Positions 38,770 to 50,190 of a stretch of DNA of 64,000 bases are shown piece after piece; the stretch's first letter is position 1, and each line of letters starts with the position of its first letter. A program made the translations under genes and the position numbers. The stretch comes from Cyphellophora europaea CBS 101466. Its lineage: Eukaryota > Ascomycota > Eurotiomycetes > Chaetothyriales > Cyphellophoraceae. The stretch lies in the NCBI RefSeq assembly GCF_000365145.1, contig NW_008481808.1, positions 3,224,001-3,288,000 on the forward strand, written 5' to 3'. Below the pieces are notes generated by a model. It made no database searches. It worked only from the letters and a program-made list of their open reading frames with translations, and had not been told where the DNA came from.

Positions 38770-40568
38770 GCAGTGTAGAGCGGCCAGAGCCTAACGTTGC
38801 ACTCACTCGAGGGGAGGAACAAGCGACAGATCTGTCCACAACCGCGAGTCCTTGTTGTAAGTCGAGAATGATGCTTCTAAGTGGTGATGTCAGACACTTC
38901 TCACCGCGACCTAGCGCCGATGGTACCTGCATCTCCAATAATTTAGGGGGCAAGATCCGAGCCCGAAGATCTGGGGTCCTGGGCGAGATTCAACCAAGTC
39001 CTTGCCAAGGCGCTAGGTACGCAAAGCAAACTTGATCGAAACCTCAAAGTCAACCTCGTTCATTCTTTGAGTCCTGCCAAAGTCCCTTAACGATGGGTAG
39101 CGGATACTGGACTCGAGTCACATCAGGTAGGTCTGGATGTATCTACACGACAAGCTACCGCTGCACTCGTATGCCGAGGAGCTTTCGAAAACAAAGAAGT
39201 GCTGCCGCAAGTGGTCCGGCGAAATAAGACTATGAATCTCACCTCCAACCGTCTTCCTATATCACAGATTCACATTCACTACTGAACCTGATCCTCAGCC
39301 TCGTCACCCTTGGCCCAACACAGCCTCGCCAACCTCGTCCATACCCATAATTATTGCAATTGTCGAAAAGTGCATCAACAAACTGGCAACAAGAAAAGCT
39401 AGGGGGGTTTCTGCTTTGTGTTAATCTCCAAAGACCTTTGTCTGCCACCTTAACACCACTTAGCCTACAGTTTGTCCCCGTGGATGGAGGTTGGGGCTTA
39501 GTCAAAGCTAACTTGGCAGAGAGCTTTGGCGCTGGGTCTAATAAAGACCCTGAACGCTATGATCTATCATCCTGGGTGTGTTCCGGTCTGGGGGTATGTA
39601 TTCTATCAGAGGGCTCTTCATAGATTCCAACCTTCGGGTTTGAATTTTTTGGTTTTGGCTATGTGCGTGCAAGTTCGAACCTCAAAGGGTCGCGCCTTTT
39701 TGCCTTTCTGCATTTCTACCTGTAACCCTTCGTGGTGGCCACGGCTAACACCATAGGCAGCCTGCCAGGCATCAGACGCACCTCATGTGCTGACTCAAGC
39801 GAGGCTTGTGCCTCGAGGCTCGTATTGTCGCCTGAACCCGAGAGTGACCGCTTGGATCTGAAACGCTGCTGAATTTAACATGTCGACAGCTTCTGTAGTC
39901 TGTCTCAATTATGCACTCGAAGCTTCTATGTAAGCCTCCTCGATCCTGCTGCCGATCCCGCCCTTTTGCGCTAGACACTGTACACAGCACTGCAACGCCA
40001 TTCTCCCTAGGACTTCTTGAAAGATCCCCAAGCTGTCAGTATAGAATACCCATAGATAATTCCGGTCAGAGTGCATCAAACCCTCAGCCAGCATCCTGTC
40101 TTGCAACCCCACACTGGATCAGGGTCTGATGTGCACCATTTAAGGGTATTGGTTGTTCGAGATACATGCCATGCAGGCATCATTTTGCAGCTCATCCCAT
40201 GGCGGTCCTGGAATGGATTCCCGCAAATCAGCGCTCGCTGCCCAGAAGATAGATCGTGGTGGCGTGACCAGCGGACGTTCTGCAGGCGTTGGTTGTGAGG
40301 CTGCAGCTGTACAGCAATTTGAACAAAACCTTTGTGTCAGTCGCAATCTATGCGCTGGCCGTTTAGAATCGGGTTGCTGTTTCAATGGCCAAGAATTGAC
40401 TCTACCCTGAGGCCTTCGTAAGATCAATGGGCCGAATTCAAGCGTGTCCTGCAAAAGCGCCTACCAGCGATCAAGACGGTAGCGACTTCGATTGGACAGC
40501 CGCGGGCTCTTCAATCGACTCTCGCACGGACAAGGTAATCTGTGTCAGGCCACGTAACCCATCCCTGA
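38770..40568. other. long gap with no recognised gene
   Basis: About 1.8 kb. Frames at 39354-39623 and 39526-39756 overlap and lack domains. No repeat, tRNA or transposon end was seen. It follows the glycosylase promoter and leads to the 3' end of the receptor-like gene. Confidence 0.45.
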
Positions 40569-42016
40569 TCAACCCAACGTCCGCGAACTGGGCGTACTGT
40601 CAGACGGCATCTCATGCCACACTCCCGCCGAGCCTGGTAACTCGGACAGTGGTCTCAGCGACTGCTTTGCCTCCAGTTCCTTGCGCTCGGTGAAATTGGC
40701 ATCCAACTCGGATCGATTCCGCCAGCGTGGCATTCTACTACTGCTGGTGCGACGCTGACCACCGCCATACTTTCGAGATCGTCGTCTGCGCCACCAGAAG
40801 CATCCGCCAAAGAAGAGTGCCACGGCGACCACCGCAGCAACAACAGGGCCTGCGATCCAGGCTTTGCTGCCGCTGCCACTGCTGCCACTGCTGTCGCCGC
40901 TGCCGCCTGGGGAGAAAGTGGAGTCTCCGCCGCCGGATGACGTCTTGCTCCCTTGGTCGAGCCGTATTCCTAAGCGCCAGGCCGAGCGCGTCTCGTTCTG
41001 CCGTCCGGTGGCTTTGAGGTAGCAGTTTTCGTATCCACTGGCGGCGTCCGGTTCGTAGAGGACAGCGTTACAATCCTGTCCTGCCTGGTTTCCTGACGGC
41101 ACGTAGGCTGCGCAGGTGTCCATACAGGCGCCAAAGTTGGGCTGGTAGACGGTCTTGATGTCCTCGCCAGCACCAACGGCGTCGCAGATCATGCTAAAGT
41201 TAGCACCCGTAGAAGACGTATAGTTGCCATAACTGCATGTGGTGTTGAAGTCTGAACCAAAGCGCGCGATGGCCATGTTGATAGTGGATTCCATGCGAGG
41301 ATTGGTAGTAACTCCCACGCTCTTTGGCCAGCAGTTGACAAAGCCATGTCCCATGCCTGGGTCGTGAACAACTCCATAGCATATGGGCCTCAATGTGGAG
41401 CAGTATTCCATGCACCCTCCAAGAGTTTCCTCATGATGAGGCGTGGCACCTACCCAAGGTGTTACATCATAGCCCTTGAAGTCGTTCCCACACAAAACCT
41501 CAAAGGTCAAGTTATTCGAGGTCGTCTGCGTAGAGGTATTGGCGTACGGACACTGGGTGTCGAGATTTTGGAAAAGTGAAAGGTCCGACACGAGGGCGGT
41601 GTCTAAATCGTCGTCGGTTACAAGTTGCGTGGTTGAATTCAAGGTGGCGTCTACCAGCCAACATAGCTGGTCTTTCTGGCCGTACACTACAGCGACGCAA
41701 GGCAGGGTTCCGTTGCCAGTGGTGGAACATCGGTCCATACATTCCGTCATATTGTCAGCCGCCTGAGGGCTGACAAGTGTGTCGCCGACGCCATAATTCT
41801 TTGTGCATGGATAGACATTGAATTCGAGCCCGATGGGCGCGGTATACGTGGTATTAGCACCACATTGGTAGTCTATATGCGTGAGAGCAAGAACACAGAG
41901 ACAGTAAGATTGAGGTTACCCTGTCGTGCCACCAGGGGAGCCGAGGCGAGGACAGTATTTGATAGGGCTGCGAAGGCGGCCACCCAGCCTAGAGAGAGCA
42001 TAGCTGGTAGTTGCAT
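40569..42016 (-). CDS. receptor-like protein with three Cys-rich (apple/PAN-like) modules
   Basis: Two exons, 41920-42016 and 40569-41872, give 466 aa. Exon 1 is nearly a pure signal peptide (MQLPAMLSLGWVAAFAALSN, then TVLASAPLVARQ). The outside part has three modules of about 95 residues, each starting YQC or TQC/TTC and containing an inner C..C and a CxxxC helix: MTECMDRCSTTGNG, LGGCMEYCSTLRPIC and FGACMDTCAAYVPSG, then an aromatic CW or CYL strand. The pattern resembles apple/PAN domains, which bind sugars or proteins. A membrane helix (WIAGPVVAAVVAVALFFGG) is followed by RRRRSRK, a Lys/Arg stop-transfer signal. The inner tail is about 70 residues, Ser/Pro-rich. I infer a surface adhesion or sensing protein. 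Confidence 0.8.
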
Positions 42017-43591
42017 CCACGGTCCTCGTGCTAGGAAGGTTCAGGGTCTTTCAAAGCAAGCTGATGAACATGTCAGATCCTGCGCGTTGACACGAGAAGA
42101 GAACGAAAAGATGATTTCCAGCCGTTGCGACATGATCTAGAAACGACCACGTCTGCCGCCTAGCTGTCCCGCAGCGAGGAAGGCCTCGGGGGTTCTTGAG
42201 CGGCTCGAAGCTCAAGCTAACAAGCGGACCACGCCGGGAGCTACTGTTGAACCTTGACGACCCGACCACTCGTGGTCCTTCTCAGCCTTTAACTTCGCAT
42301 AGTCGGAATCACGACCCTCCGAGGATTTCGGTCACGACGTTGTGGATCGTTGAGATCACTTCGCAGGTCTTTCGGCGTCCTTTGGTTAATCCGAGACATG
42401 GCTAGTATTGTGAGTAGCTGTTCTTGCATATGCTCAACAGCATCGACAAAGCAGAGGTAAGGCTTAGTACAATGCAGACCCAAGATCGAGCGTAAGCGAG
42501 GCGATCGAGCTCGCCAACGTGACTCCGCTGCGGGTGGTAGCGAACGGTGTGGTTATCTATCCCGCCTACAGCGGGACAGTTCTGCTGCGCAAAGTAAGCT
42601 ATAATTGGAAGGAAGACCACACACTGGGTCTGCAAGGCGGCGGAATCGACCAGGGGCCCATGTATTAGGGCGAAAATAGGGTTGGAAAGGGCCTAGATCT
42701 ACTGGTAATGGGCGACCGATCAGGCGTGCCGTTCGAATTCACCGCTGTCCACAGCAGTCGAGATCGTGGCTATTTTCTTCTGTGGTTATCAAGGACTTCA
42801 AACTCATGATCTCAAGGCTCGAAAGTAAGCAAGACTCGTGGAGTAGCTCAACCAGGCGAGCTGCTTCAGTCGCGCAATGTCCTGCTCTAATCTGATCGTA
42901 CATTGTTGTTTACAAGCACTCGGTCGTGTCAAGCTTGTTTATCTTTGAGTAAGAGTGCATTCGACTGTATATGTAGCTGCGGACCGAAGAGTGTCTTTAA
43001 GATGAGCTTATATCGCAACGAACTGTCGGAGAAGAGTTTGACCAGAAGACTGACTGTGGTAAGAACGATGCTTGAGGCACTTTGGCGAGGGACAGGCGGT
43101 GCGCGCGGATAAGCTTCTTCGGCTACGAACAAGGCAACCACTAACCGACGACGACGACGACTACTACTCCTACTACTACTACCTCGGGCGTATGCCAAGT
43201 CCGCACAAGTCTGTTCGAACCACTGCATATGTGCTTGCATTGAGGAATATGATGTCCTGATCTTTGGTACCGACTCTGCAAGTGCGAGTGAGCGCATCAG
43301 ATCCTCGAATAATTCTAGCGGGTTCAATCCTAGGCTACTCAAGGCCCACAGCAGTCCTCCTACTTGGCCAGTCTCGCCAGCTCTCATCTCCAATTTCTCA
43401 TGAGCATCATATGAAACATTAGGTGCAAATGCCGGCTATGCGCAACACCAGCAATACCAACGCAAATGCAGCTCAATGAAGGGTATCTCTCTTCCGCCCA
43501 GCACAGCTGCAGACGGGATTCGCCAACATGCAGATATCCACAACGTAGCAGGTTCTCATATCGTTTCAGAATAGGGTATTACCACTCCAGC
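42017..43591. other. long gap with no recognised gene
   Basis: About 1.6 kb. A minus-strand frame at 42929-43387 has a real ATG but no domain and a block of Ser/Arg codons from a TAC/GAC microsatellite. Nothing else was recognised. Confidence 0.45.
43149..43186. repeat. GAC/TAC triplet microsatellite
   Basis: A run of GAC units followed by TAC/TCC units (GACGACGACGACTACTACTC). It sits in a non-coding stretch as far as I can tell. Confidence 0.75.
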
Positions 43592-45837
43592 TTACGTCAC
43601 AGTTCGCTTTCTCGTGAATATGGAGCGCGTTCGGCTCTTGCTGCGAGCCCGCGACTTCTTCTCTTCCTTTGCTTGGTCTTTGTCGCGACTCTTGCGACCA
43701 TGACCGTCATCGTCGTCGTTGTATTTGTCCTTGTGGATCCTGTCACGACATTAGTTCGGGTTCAGGCTCTTGTAGAGCGTACTTACCAGCTGTTGCCAAC
43801 CATGCTAATGCCCTTTGCCTCTGCCATACGGTAGAATTTGGCGGCCTTCTTCATATTCTTCTTGCAGCCGATGCCTTCGGCGTAGCAGTATCCGGCTTCG
43901 GTCAGAGCATCAGTGTCACCCCAGTTGCCGGCAATCTCGAAACACCGCAGTGCAAGTGCTTTGTCTTGCTCCATACCCCAGCCATTCAGATGACATTGGC
44001 CTATCTCGTATATCGCCAGTGCGAACTGTGCTTTGTGCGCCTTCATTTCCGCCAAGTCGGCCTTGGGTTTGGTCGATTTGGGATCTTCGTCATCTGCAAC
44101 TTCGAGCATTGCATGGTCTACGGCCTTTCGCAGCCATGTGGCACCTTCCTGCTGATTTGGACGCATGCCCCAGCCATGGCGGCAGGCCAGAGCATACAAT
44201 AGCATGCCGGTTGGGTGATCAGACTTTGCAGCGATTCGGAGGTGGTATGTAGATTCCTTCAAATCACCATTCTGGTGCAAGTCAATGGCTTTGGTGACAT
44301 GATCATCAGGCGAAAGAGCCTGATAGTTGCTCGTTGACCGCGAAGTAGATGGCCGGACTGTGCTGTTTGAGCGTGAAGAGCGCGAGACCTCGTCATTCGG
44401 GATCGGTGGTGGCTCAAAAGGTTTTCCTGGTGTGGTTGCAGTCCTTGGACGGACGGTGGAACTTGAAGCGGCACTTGAGGAATTGGCAACTCCGGACGAA
44501 GAGCTTGGTCTCCTATCCTGATTGCTCAAGGCCCTCGGTCTATCTGAATCGAACCCAAAAGCAAACTCGGGTTTTTCTGCTTTGGCCGCCTGTTTGGAGA
44601 TGCCAGGAGAAGCATGAGGTAATTCGTAGCTCGGCCTCCCATCGGCCGGTGGTGTACCAGGCTGATTGGGATCGTGCCACTCAAAGTGGGGCCCGGACAA
44701 GCCCAAGAACAGAGATGAAGTTCTGTCGGACTTGCGACCACGGGGCAGAGTCCATTTTGTATGTGTATATGACGAAGACTCGCCTGCAAATCCCTCAGAA
44801 ACAATTGAACGGGTATCGTCGAACGAGTTCGAAGGCGTTGGTAGACCCTGGTCGAACGCTGAGATACCACGCTCTCCATCTTGCGAGGCGGGAGAGCCCA
44901 ATTTGAGATTGGTCAGACTAGCTGAGCTCATAGGTCGAGAAAAGTTCAGCGGAAACCGGCCTTTTCGGCTTCCTCCGCCAGAAAGAGGTAGCGAGTTGTT
45001 GGAGTTCAAGGATGGCGATCGATCGTGTGAAGGCACGTACGCCGATGCGGGCGAATGTGGAATCGAGACTCCGCTACTAGATGACAGTTTTCGAGGGATT
45101 TGGGAGAAGGTTGAGCCGGCATTAGAGCTCGTGTAGTCGTCGTCGGAGCTCTCGTGGTATGGTCGACGAGCGAAGGCAGCATTGGGAGGAGCAAGGGTGA
45201 AAGTCAGGTCCGGGTTGGAAGCAGATGAGTGCTGTCGAGACAGTGTAGTCTCAACGGAGTCTAGATGCTTGAACCTCTTATCGGGGCTCCCCTCAGCGGC
45301 AACACGATGGAGGGACGCAGGCGACTCTGCTCGGGGCACATTGAAGTAGTCTTCCCGTCCCGCAGGCATTTCTTCCACAGGTGTCATAAAAGGCTGGCTC
45401 TCATAACTCCCTTCTCTTGTCGGCAAGACGCTGAATCTGGGGTAGGAGGACTGTGGTCTTTCTTTGGGTTCTTCGACATGAGGACTGCTGCCGCTGTCTT
45501 GTCGAAAGGCGGGAGGAATTTGAGGGACAGCATCCTCGCTGGACAGGGCGCGAAAGATCTGAGGCTTGTTTTTGTGGTGTTCATCGAGCGACTTGCTAAC
45601 GACTTGAGGAGGGAGTCTGCTCATGCGACGCTCGCCGGCCTTTCTTGTCTCTTCAAGCTCTCTTGCGAGGCGCCTGCTCTGTGCAGCGAAGGCATCGAGC
45701 GGCGAAAGTGCAGGTGGGATATCGCCATCGAAGTGTTGGATTCGTGGTGAGATGAGACCCGATCCATTACTCAAAGACGATTGAGTGCGGGAGTCGGTTC
45801 GGGGTAGCTCGATGAAGTTGGGGCGCGGCCGTTCCAT
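43592..45837 (-). CDS. SEL1-repeat protein, Nif1/Dsf2-like
   Basis: Two exons, 43787-45837 and 43592-43739, give 732 aa. The first 500 residues are Ser/Pro-rich and disordered with LSPLDAFAAQSRRLARELEE near the start. SEL1 repeats follow from about residue 520: AIDLHQNGDLKESTYHLRIA, LLYALACRHGWGMRPNQQEG, YEIGQCHLNGWGMEQDKALA and AGYCYAEGIGCKKNMKKAA. After that comes the conserved KFYRMAEAKGISMVGNSWIH. Exon 2 adds the basic, acidic-patch end (KDKYNDDDDGHGRKSRDKDQ). Fission yeast Nif1 binds the Nim1 kinase to delay mitosis, and budding yeast Dsf2 lies in the same family; the role in filamentous fungi is inferred. The second exon would be missed without splicing. Confidence 0.82.
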
Positions 45838-47402
45838 AAAGAAGGGTGTATTAATGGCAGAGAATCAAGGAGGTAATGATAGCGAGCGTGAGGGTTCAGT
45901 AGAGGTAGCAGACAGGACCATGGACAACTGTTGGTTGGTGGGCGGGGCTGTGGGTTGACGGCTCGAGTGACGATTGTTACAGGGGTGACGTCGGATGGCA
46001 GCGAGCGAGACAATATCACCAGCGACAATAAAGTCGCAGTTATTATTTGCAGCGAGTGTAAAGATTGGAAGCGAACGGTGCAAAGAGTGCAGCCATGCAG
46101 TATGAAGCACGACCACGATGCGGAAAATTGAAAAAGGAAATCCAAGTTGAGGCTGTGGGCAATGGCCCGAGACAGTCGAGCGTGCAGTCTCCAATGGCCA
46201 CTGACGGGCCATATCCAGGGGTCCCCCGATACGGCTGTGCAAGTCTATGCGAAGTGGCGCCCGCCCCAGCTGGCCATGTCGATCAGGCTCCGGAGTAATA
46301 AAAAGGGGGCTTGCTTGGTTTAACCAACAGGAGTTGGCGTAGCCATTTTTCACGCCACCGTGGTTGTCCATTGTTGCACGAGCGGCACGTTATGTATGGC
46401 AGGCTCGTGGCCATGAGTTGGCGGCAGAACTGCCAGCATCCTGTCACCATCCCGGAGACAGCAAGGACACAGCCCAGCGAGTTGTAGATCGATGCGCATC
46501 CCGAAGCAAAAATCATCGGGATGTGTTACCACCCCCTCGGTTGTCCGCTTAGACGACTGCGGCAGTATTTCCATGCTGATCTCTGCCCTTGGAGTTCACA
46601 AAGGCGCTATTATTACATACATTGAATATGAATCGGGAGTTCCCAACCATGAGTCTTGTTGGTCATTTTGATCTGCAGCGCCGTTTTGTATGTGTTGGCT
46701 GGTGGTTGCGTGTTGCACAGCATGCACGGCATCAAGCAGTGCTCCATGATCGACCGACCCAGGGCTCAACGGCCACGCTGCAGGGAAGCCAGGAACAGCA
46801 ACAGGCGTCTTCCCTGTCGAAACGGGTGTGATGCCCAGCCGAAACACCGGCTAGTCCTGCTCCCAAGCCAAGGCTGCTTCAGATTGAATCTCGCTTGATT
46901 TGGTAACCGATTCCACTATCCAGCTAATCAGAAGGTGGAAATCGACACGCCATCGAGAGACTCATCAAAGGCGCAGATTTCTCGAAGTTCGTCGAGCCAG
47001 TGGAAATCTGACGTGCCTCGCTGCAACGTGGAATTCCTTCTAGAGATGCATACTCGCTGTAGAACATTGTTCATCAATTATCAGACGTTCGGGACAAAGT
47101 CGACCGCTGTCGGGACCGCTCTAGTCTAGCCTGGAGAGGTTAAGTGTCATACCCCAAGATGCTTATTGTGTCGGAGCAGGAAACCGCAACCCGGGCGCCT
47201 AGACTGCGTCCAGCCAAACGTCCGCTGTTATCGACTCGCCGCACTCGCCATCATCGCTTGCGCTCCCGCGTCGAGCGTTGCGCCGATGTCATTGCTAACT
47301 GCCGCATTGTTTATCGCTGCCGGGTGACGCACCACACTTACTGCTCACCAGCAATGCCAGTGACCTGAAGGTTCTCCTCGACAGTCAAGCCTGACTGCGA
47401 CG
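45838..47402. other. divergent region, long, no recognised gene
   Basis: About 1.56 kb between the SEL1 gene (-) and the AIG1-like gene (+). Frames at 45865-46371 overlap the SEL1 leader and lack domains. Long leaders are common for such regulators. Confidence 0.45.
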
Positions 47403-48240
47403 ATGCGCTCCTTCTACTCTCTGATAGGCGTGGCTGGCGACAGCTTCTCGCTGCCTTTTACCACGTCCTGGGCTTTTGGACCACTCGTTCTCGCCGTCGT
47501 GCGCATCGTCTTCTCGCTCTATGCCTTCATTGCCATCTTCGTCACCTACGGCACACAGCCATGGGGCATCGGACGATCCTTCTCCTTTTTTACCGAACTC
47601 ACATACTGGGGTCTCGCGTTCTACACCTTGGTAGCGGGAGCACATACCCTAGTATATGCCCTGCGCGGAAGATGCTGGCTTGACAGCTGGCCAAGACCGC
47701 TCCAGGCACTACATACCCTGTTCTACACCACGATCATCACCTTCCCCTTCTTGGTAACGATTGTATACTGGGCAATCCTGTACAACGGAAGTTGGTTTCC
47801 GGAATCACTTGATCAGTGGCGAGATGTACGTATGGTAAGCTTTTGCTCGGCGAGGTACTAATGGAAGTCAGGTATCGAAACACGGCCTCAATTCACTGAT
47901 TGCTCTCGTGGAGCTCGTTTTCCCTGACACACCGCGGCCTCCCGTCCTCCATCTGGCGTTTATTATCCTTTTGCTTGCGCTGTACCTCGCACTTGCCTAT
48001 GTAACTCACGAAACCCAAGGGTACTATCCTTATGCCTTTCTCGACCCTGCAGATGGAGGAGGAAGATTGGCAGGATATATCCTGGGCATCCTGGCTGCCG
48101 CGTGCGTTATCTTCTTCATCGTCTGGGCAATAGTATGGCTCCGCAGCAAATATACGCCGGCGGGAAAGCGTTCCAAGTACGACGTACCCAGGCCCACTGG
48201 ACGAGATATAGAAATGAGCTACGGCAGCTCCAGGAAATAA
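47403..48240 (+). CDS. FAR-17a/AIG1-like membrane protein
   Basis: Two exons, 47403-47825 and 47872-48240, give 263 aa with about six membrane segments (VLAVVRIVFSLYAFIAIFV; FFTELTYWGLAFYTLVAG; LFYTTIITFPFLVTIVYWAI; SLIALVELVFP; LAFIILLLALYLALAYV; GYILGILAAACVIFFIVWAI). Family points are the Thr in SFFTELTYW and the KHGLN His after the intron, which match the catalytic-type Thr and His of mammalian AIG1/ADTRP, hydrolases of fatty-acid esters of hydroxy fatty acids. The start ATG heads MRSFYSLIGVAGDSF. The cytosolic tail is basic (RSKYTPAGKRSKYDVPRP). The enzyme activity in fungi is untested, so I call only the family. Confidence 0.75.
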
Positions 48241-48900
48241 TGTCGTGAACGCTACAATCGAATAATGTCTATATATTAATTCGATCTCGCTACGACGGAG
48301 AGTAAAGGGCCAACAGCCTGATCGCAGGAGTCATTCAGCGTAACTCTCTAGGGGTGGCTTACTTGATCAATATGAGGAACGTCTTGCATTGCAGCCGGCG
48401 CCAGCAGCTGGCATGCAGGTCCCTCAGCTCGCCTAATGCCCAGCCAGGAAACATGTTCCGCCTGCCCAAATCTGTATGACAGTATCACTCGGTCGGCTTA
48501 CACTTCACTTTGTATTCGTGGCGGGGCGGCTTGTTGCAGTACGATCCTACCTACGCAGTGTATACAGGATAATCGGCAAAGCACCGAGACCCACAGCACT
48601 GATGAGTCATGCATGAAAACCGATGCGACCCTACTCAAGCTATTCTCCTGAACGGCGGTAAGCTCATGAGCTTCGCGAGAGACAGAGAGGCGAATAGAAC
48701 ATCTTACTAGGACCAGAGATGCTAACAACGTAGACCTCAGGCAGTCCCAAACTGTCTTGCTGCGTCTTGGTCACGTGCTCGTAGGAGTGTCGATCGTCTG
48801 ACCAATCACTGTCGACTCCGCAAGGCTCGAACCCCTCGAAGACCTTGCCATCGACTCCCACGTTCGAGCCCCGAGACGGATTGGCCGTCTTGTCACCAAG
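48241..48900. other. intergenic between two plus-strand genes
   Basis: No gene recognised. It holds the AIG1-like 3' UTR and the GNAT promoter. Confidence 0.5.
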
Positions 48901-50190
48901 ATGGCGCCCGGCGAGCTCGCTTCTCATACCCTGATAACCTATCCCACGGAGACCTTCTCCTCCACAGTAATCTCGGTCCCTCTGACGGAGCCGCAGATTC
49001 ATCTCCTTGTCAAGAACAAACTCATTCCATTGTTACCCTACCCGCTGGTCGTCGTGCGCCGTATTCAATGGGAACTTCGCCACCCATCCCCGGCCGCACA
49101 AGTCTATCTGGCACTATACGCTTTAACCTCGTTTGACGTTACGCCCACGACCTCTCGCACTGAGCTTCAATCACAACTCACAAGCTGGCTTTCCGAACCG
49201 GCGACCTCCCCACCGCCTCCTACGGCCCCATTCCTAGTATCGTACCTGAATCTTCTTCCTGCCGGACAGACGCAATCTTGGGTCTTCAGTACCAGCGAGA
49301 TCCCTCCTTCGCACGCGCCACCTTTCGCCAGCTTCGCAAACGCATTGGAGGTCTTGACCGGCGACACTGTTCCCCTCGTGGCATCTTACCCGCCACCCCC
49401 ATCAGACCCCATCACATATCCACCAACTCAGCCGGCCACGGCACCGATACCCTTGCTACGCCACCTCTTCACCCACATTCTTACGCATCTCATCCCCCAG
49501 CGCCCAGCCGAGCCGCCCGCAGATTGGCTCTGGCTTCGCGACAACAAGAAGTACCTCTCGCAGCCGTACTCGACGCGCAAAGTCCTTTTCGGCTCCATTC
49601 ACTCCAGCCTCATACCATGGTTCAGCCTGCCCAGCACCACGAGACGTGATGGCCAGTATGTGAAGCTACTGATGCCGCCTGGGGCATGGGATCCAGCCGC
49701 AAACGCATCGCGAGTAGCGCCCAGGGTGGATTTCAGCGGCGCGCCTTTCGGTTATGAGCTCGGCACGCTCGTTGACGCGGAACTGCAAACCGTGTTGGAC
49801 CGCTCGCCTATACCGCGCACGCTGGGTACGTTGCGCGAGATGCCGAATGTTGGGCTCTATACATCGACCGGGCCGAGGGAGTGTGTAGGTTGGGGATTTC
49901 TCTCCAAAGATGGGTCGCTGTCCTCGCTGCATGTGGAGGAGGCGCATCGCAAGAAAGGGCTGGCGACGTGTCTTGGTCGGGAGCTGTTGGCCTTACAGGC
50001 CCAGCATTTCTCCGTGAAGGGCGTAGAGGACGCGTACGGCGCGTGGTGGGGCATGGCGGATGTGGAGGAGAATAATGTGTCGAGCCGAAGGGTGATGGAG
50101 AAGCTGGGCGCCGAAGTGTGGTGGGGGATACAGTGGGTGGAGATCGATGTCGGTATCGTCTTGGGTGGATTGGAGAAAGTCGAGGTCTGA
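48901..50190 (+). CDS. GNAT-family N-acetyltransferase
   Basis: A single exon of 429 aa. The acetyl-CoA-binding region is at the C-terminus: VGWGFLSKDGSLSSLHVEEA gives strands 4-5, followed by HRKKGLATCLGRELL, which matches the R/Q-x-x-G-x-A/G loop with the extra start of alpha3, and DVEENNVSSRRVMEKLGAEV with the N-x-x-S-x-x-x-x-x-K-x-G signature. The first 250 residues have a second, poorly conserved half (with PPPP-rich loops near 96-106 and 165-190) and YTST before the GNAT core. This layout matches FR47-like glycine acyltransferases. The substrate is unknown; amino acids or amines are likely. Confidence 0.82.
   Translation: MAPGELASHTLITYPTETFSSTVISVPLTEPQIHLLVKNKLIPLLPYPLVVVRRIQWELRHPSPAAQVYLALYALTSFDVTPTTSRTELQSQLTSWLSEPATSPPPPTAPFLVSYLNLLPAGQTQSWVFSTSEIPPSHAPPFASFANALEVLTGDTVPLVASYPPPPSDPITYPPTQPATAPIPLLRHLFTHILTHLIPQRPAEPPADWLWLRDNKKYLSQPYSTRKVLFGSIHSSLIPWFSLPSTTRRDGQYVKLLMPPGAWDPAANASRVAPRVDFSGAPFGYELGTLVDAELQTVLDRSPIPRTLGTLREMPNVGLYTSTGPRECVGWGFLSKDGSLSSLHVEEAHRKKGLATCLGRELLALQAQHFSVKGVEDAYGAWWGMADVEENNVSSRRVMEKLGAEVWWGIQWVEIDVGIVLGGLEKVEV

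Noticed and set aside
42929..43387. Minus-strand frame of about 150 codons
   Set aside because: No domain, and part of it is only the GAC/TAC microsatellite read as Ser/Arg; no exon partner.
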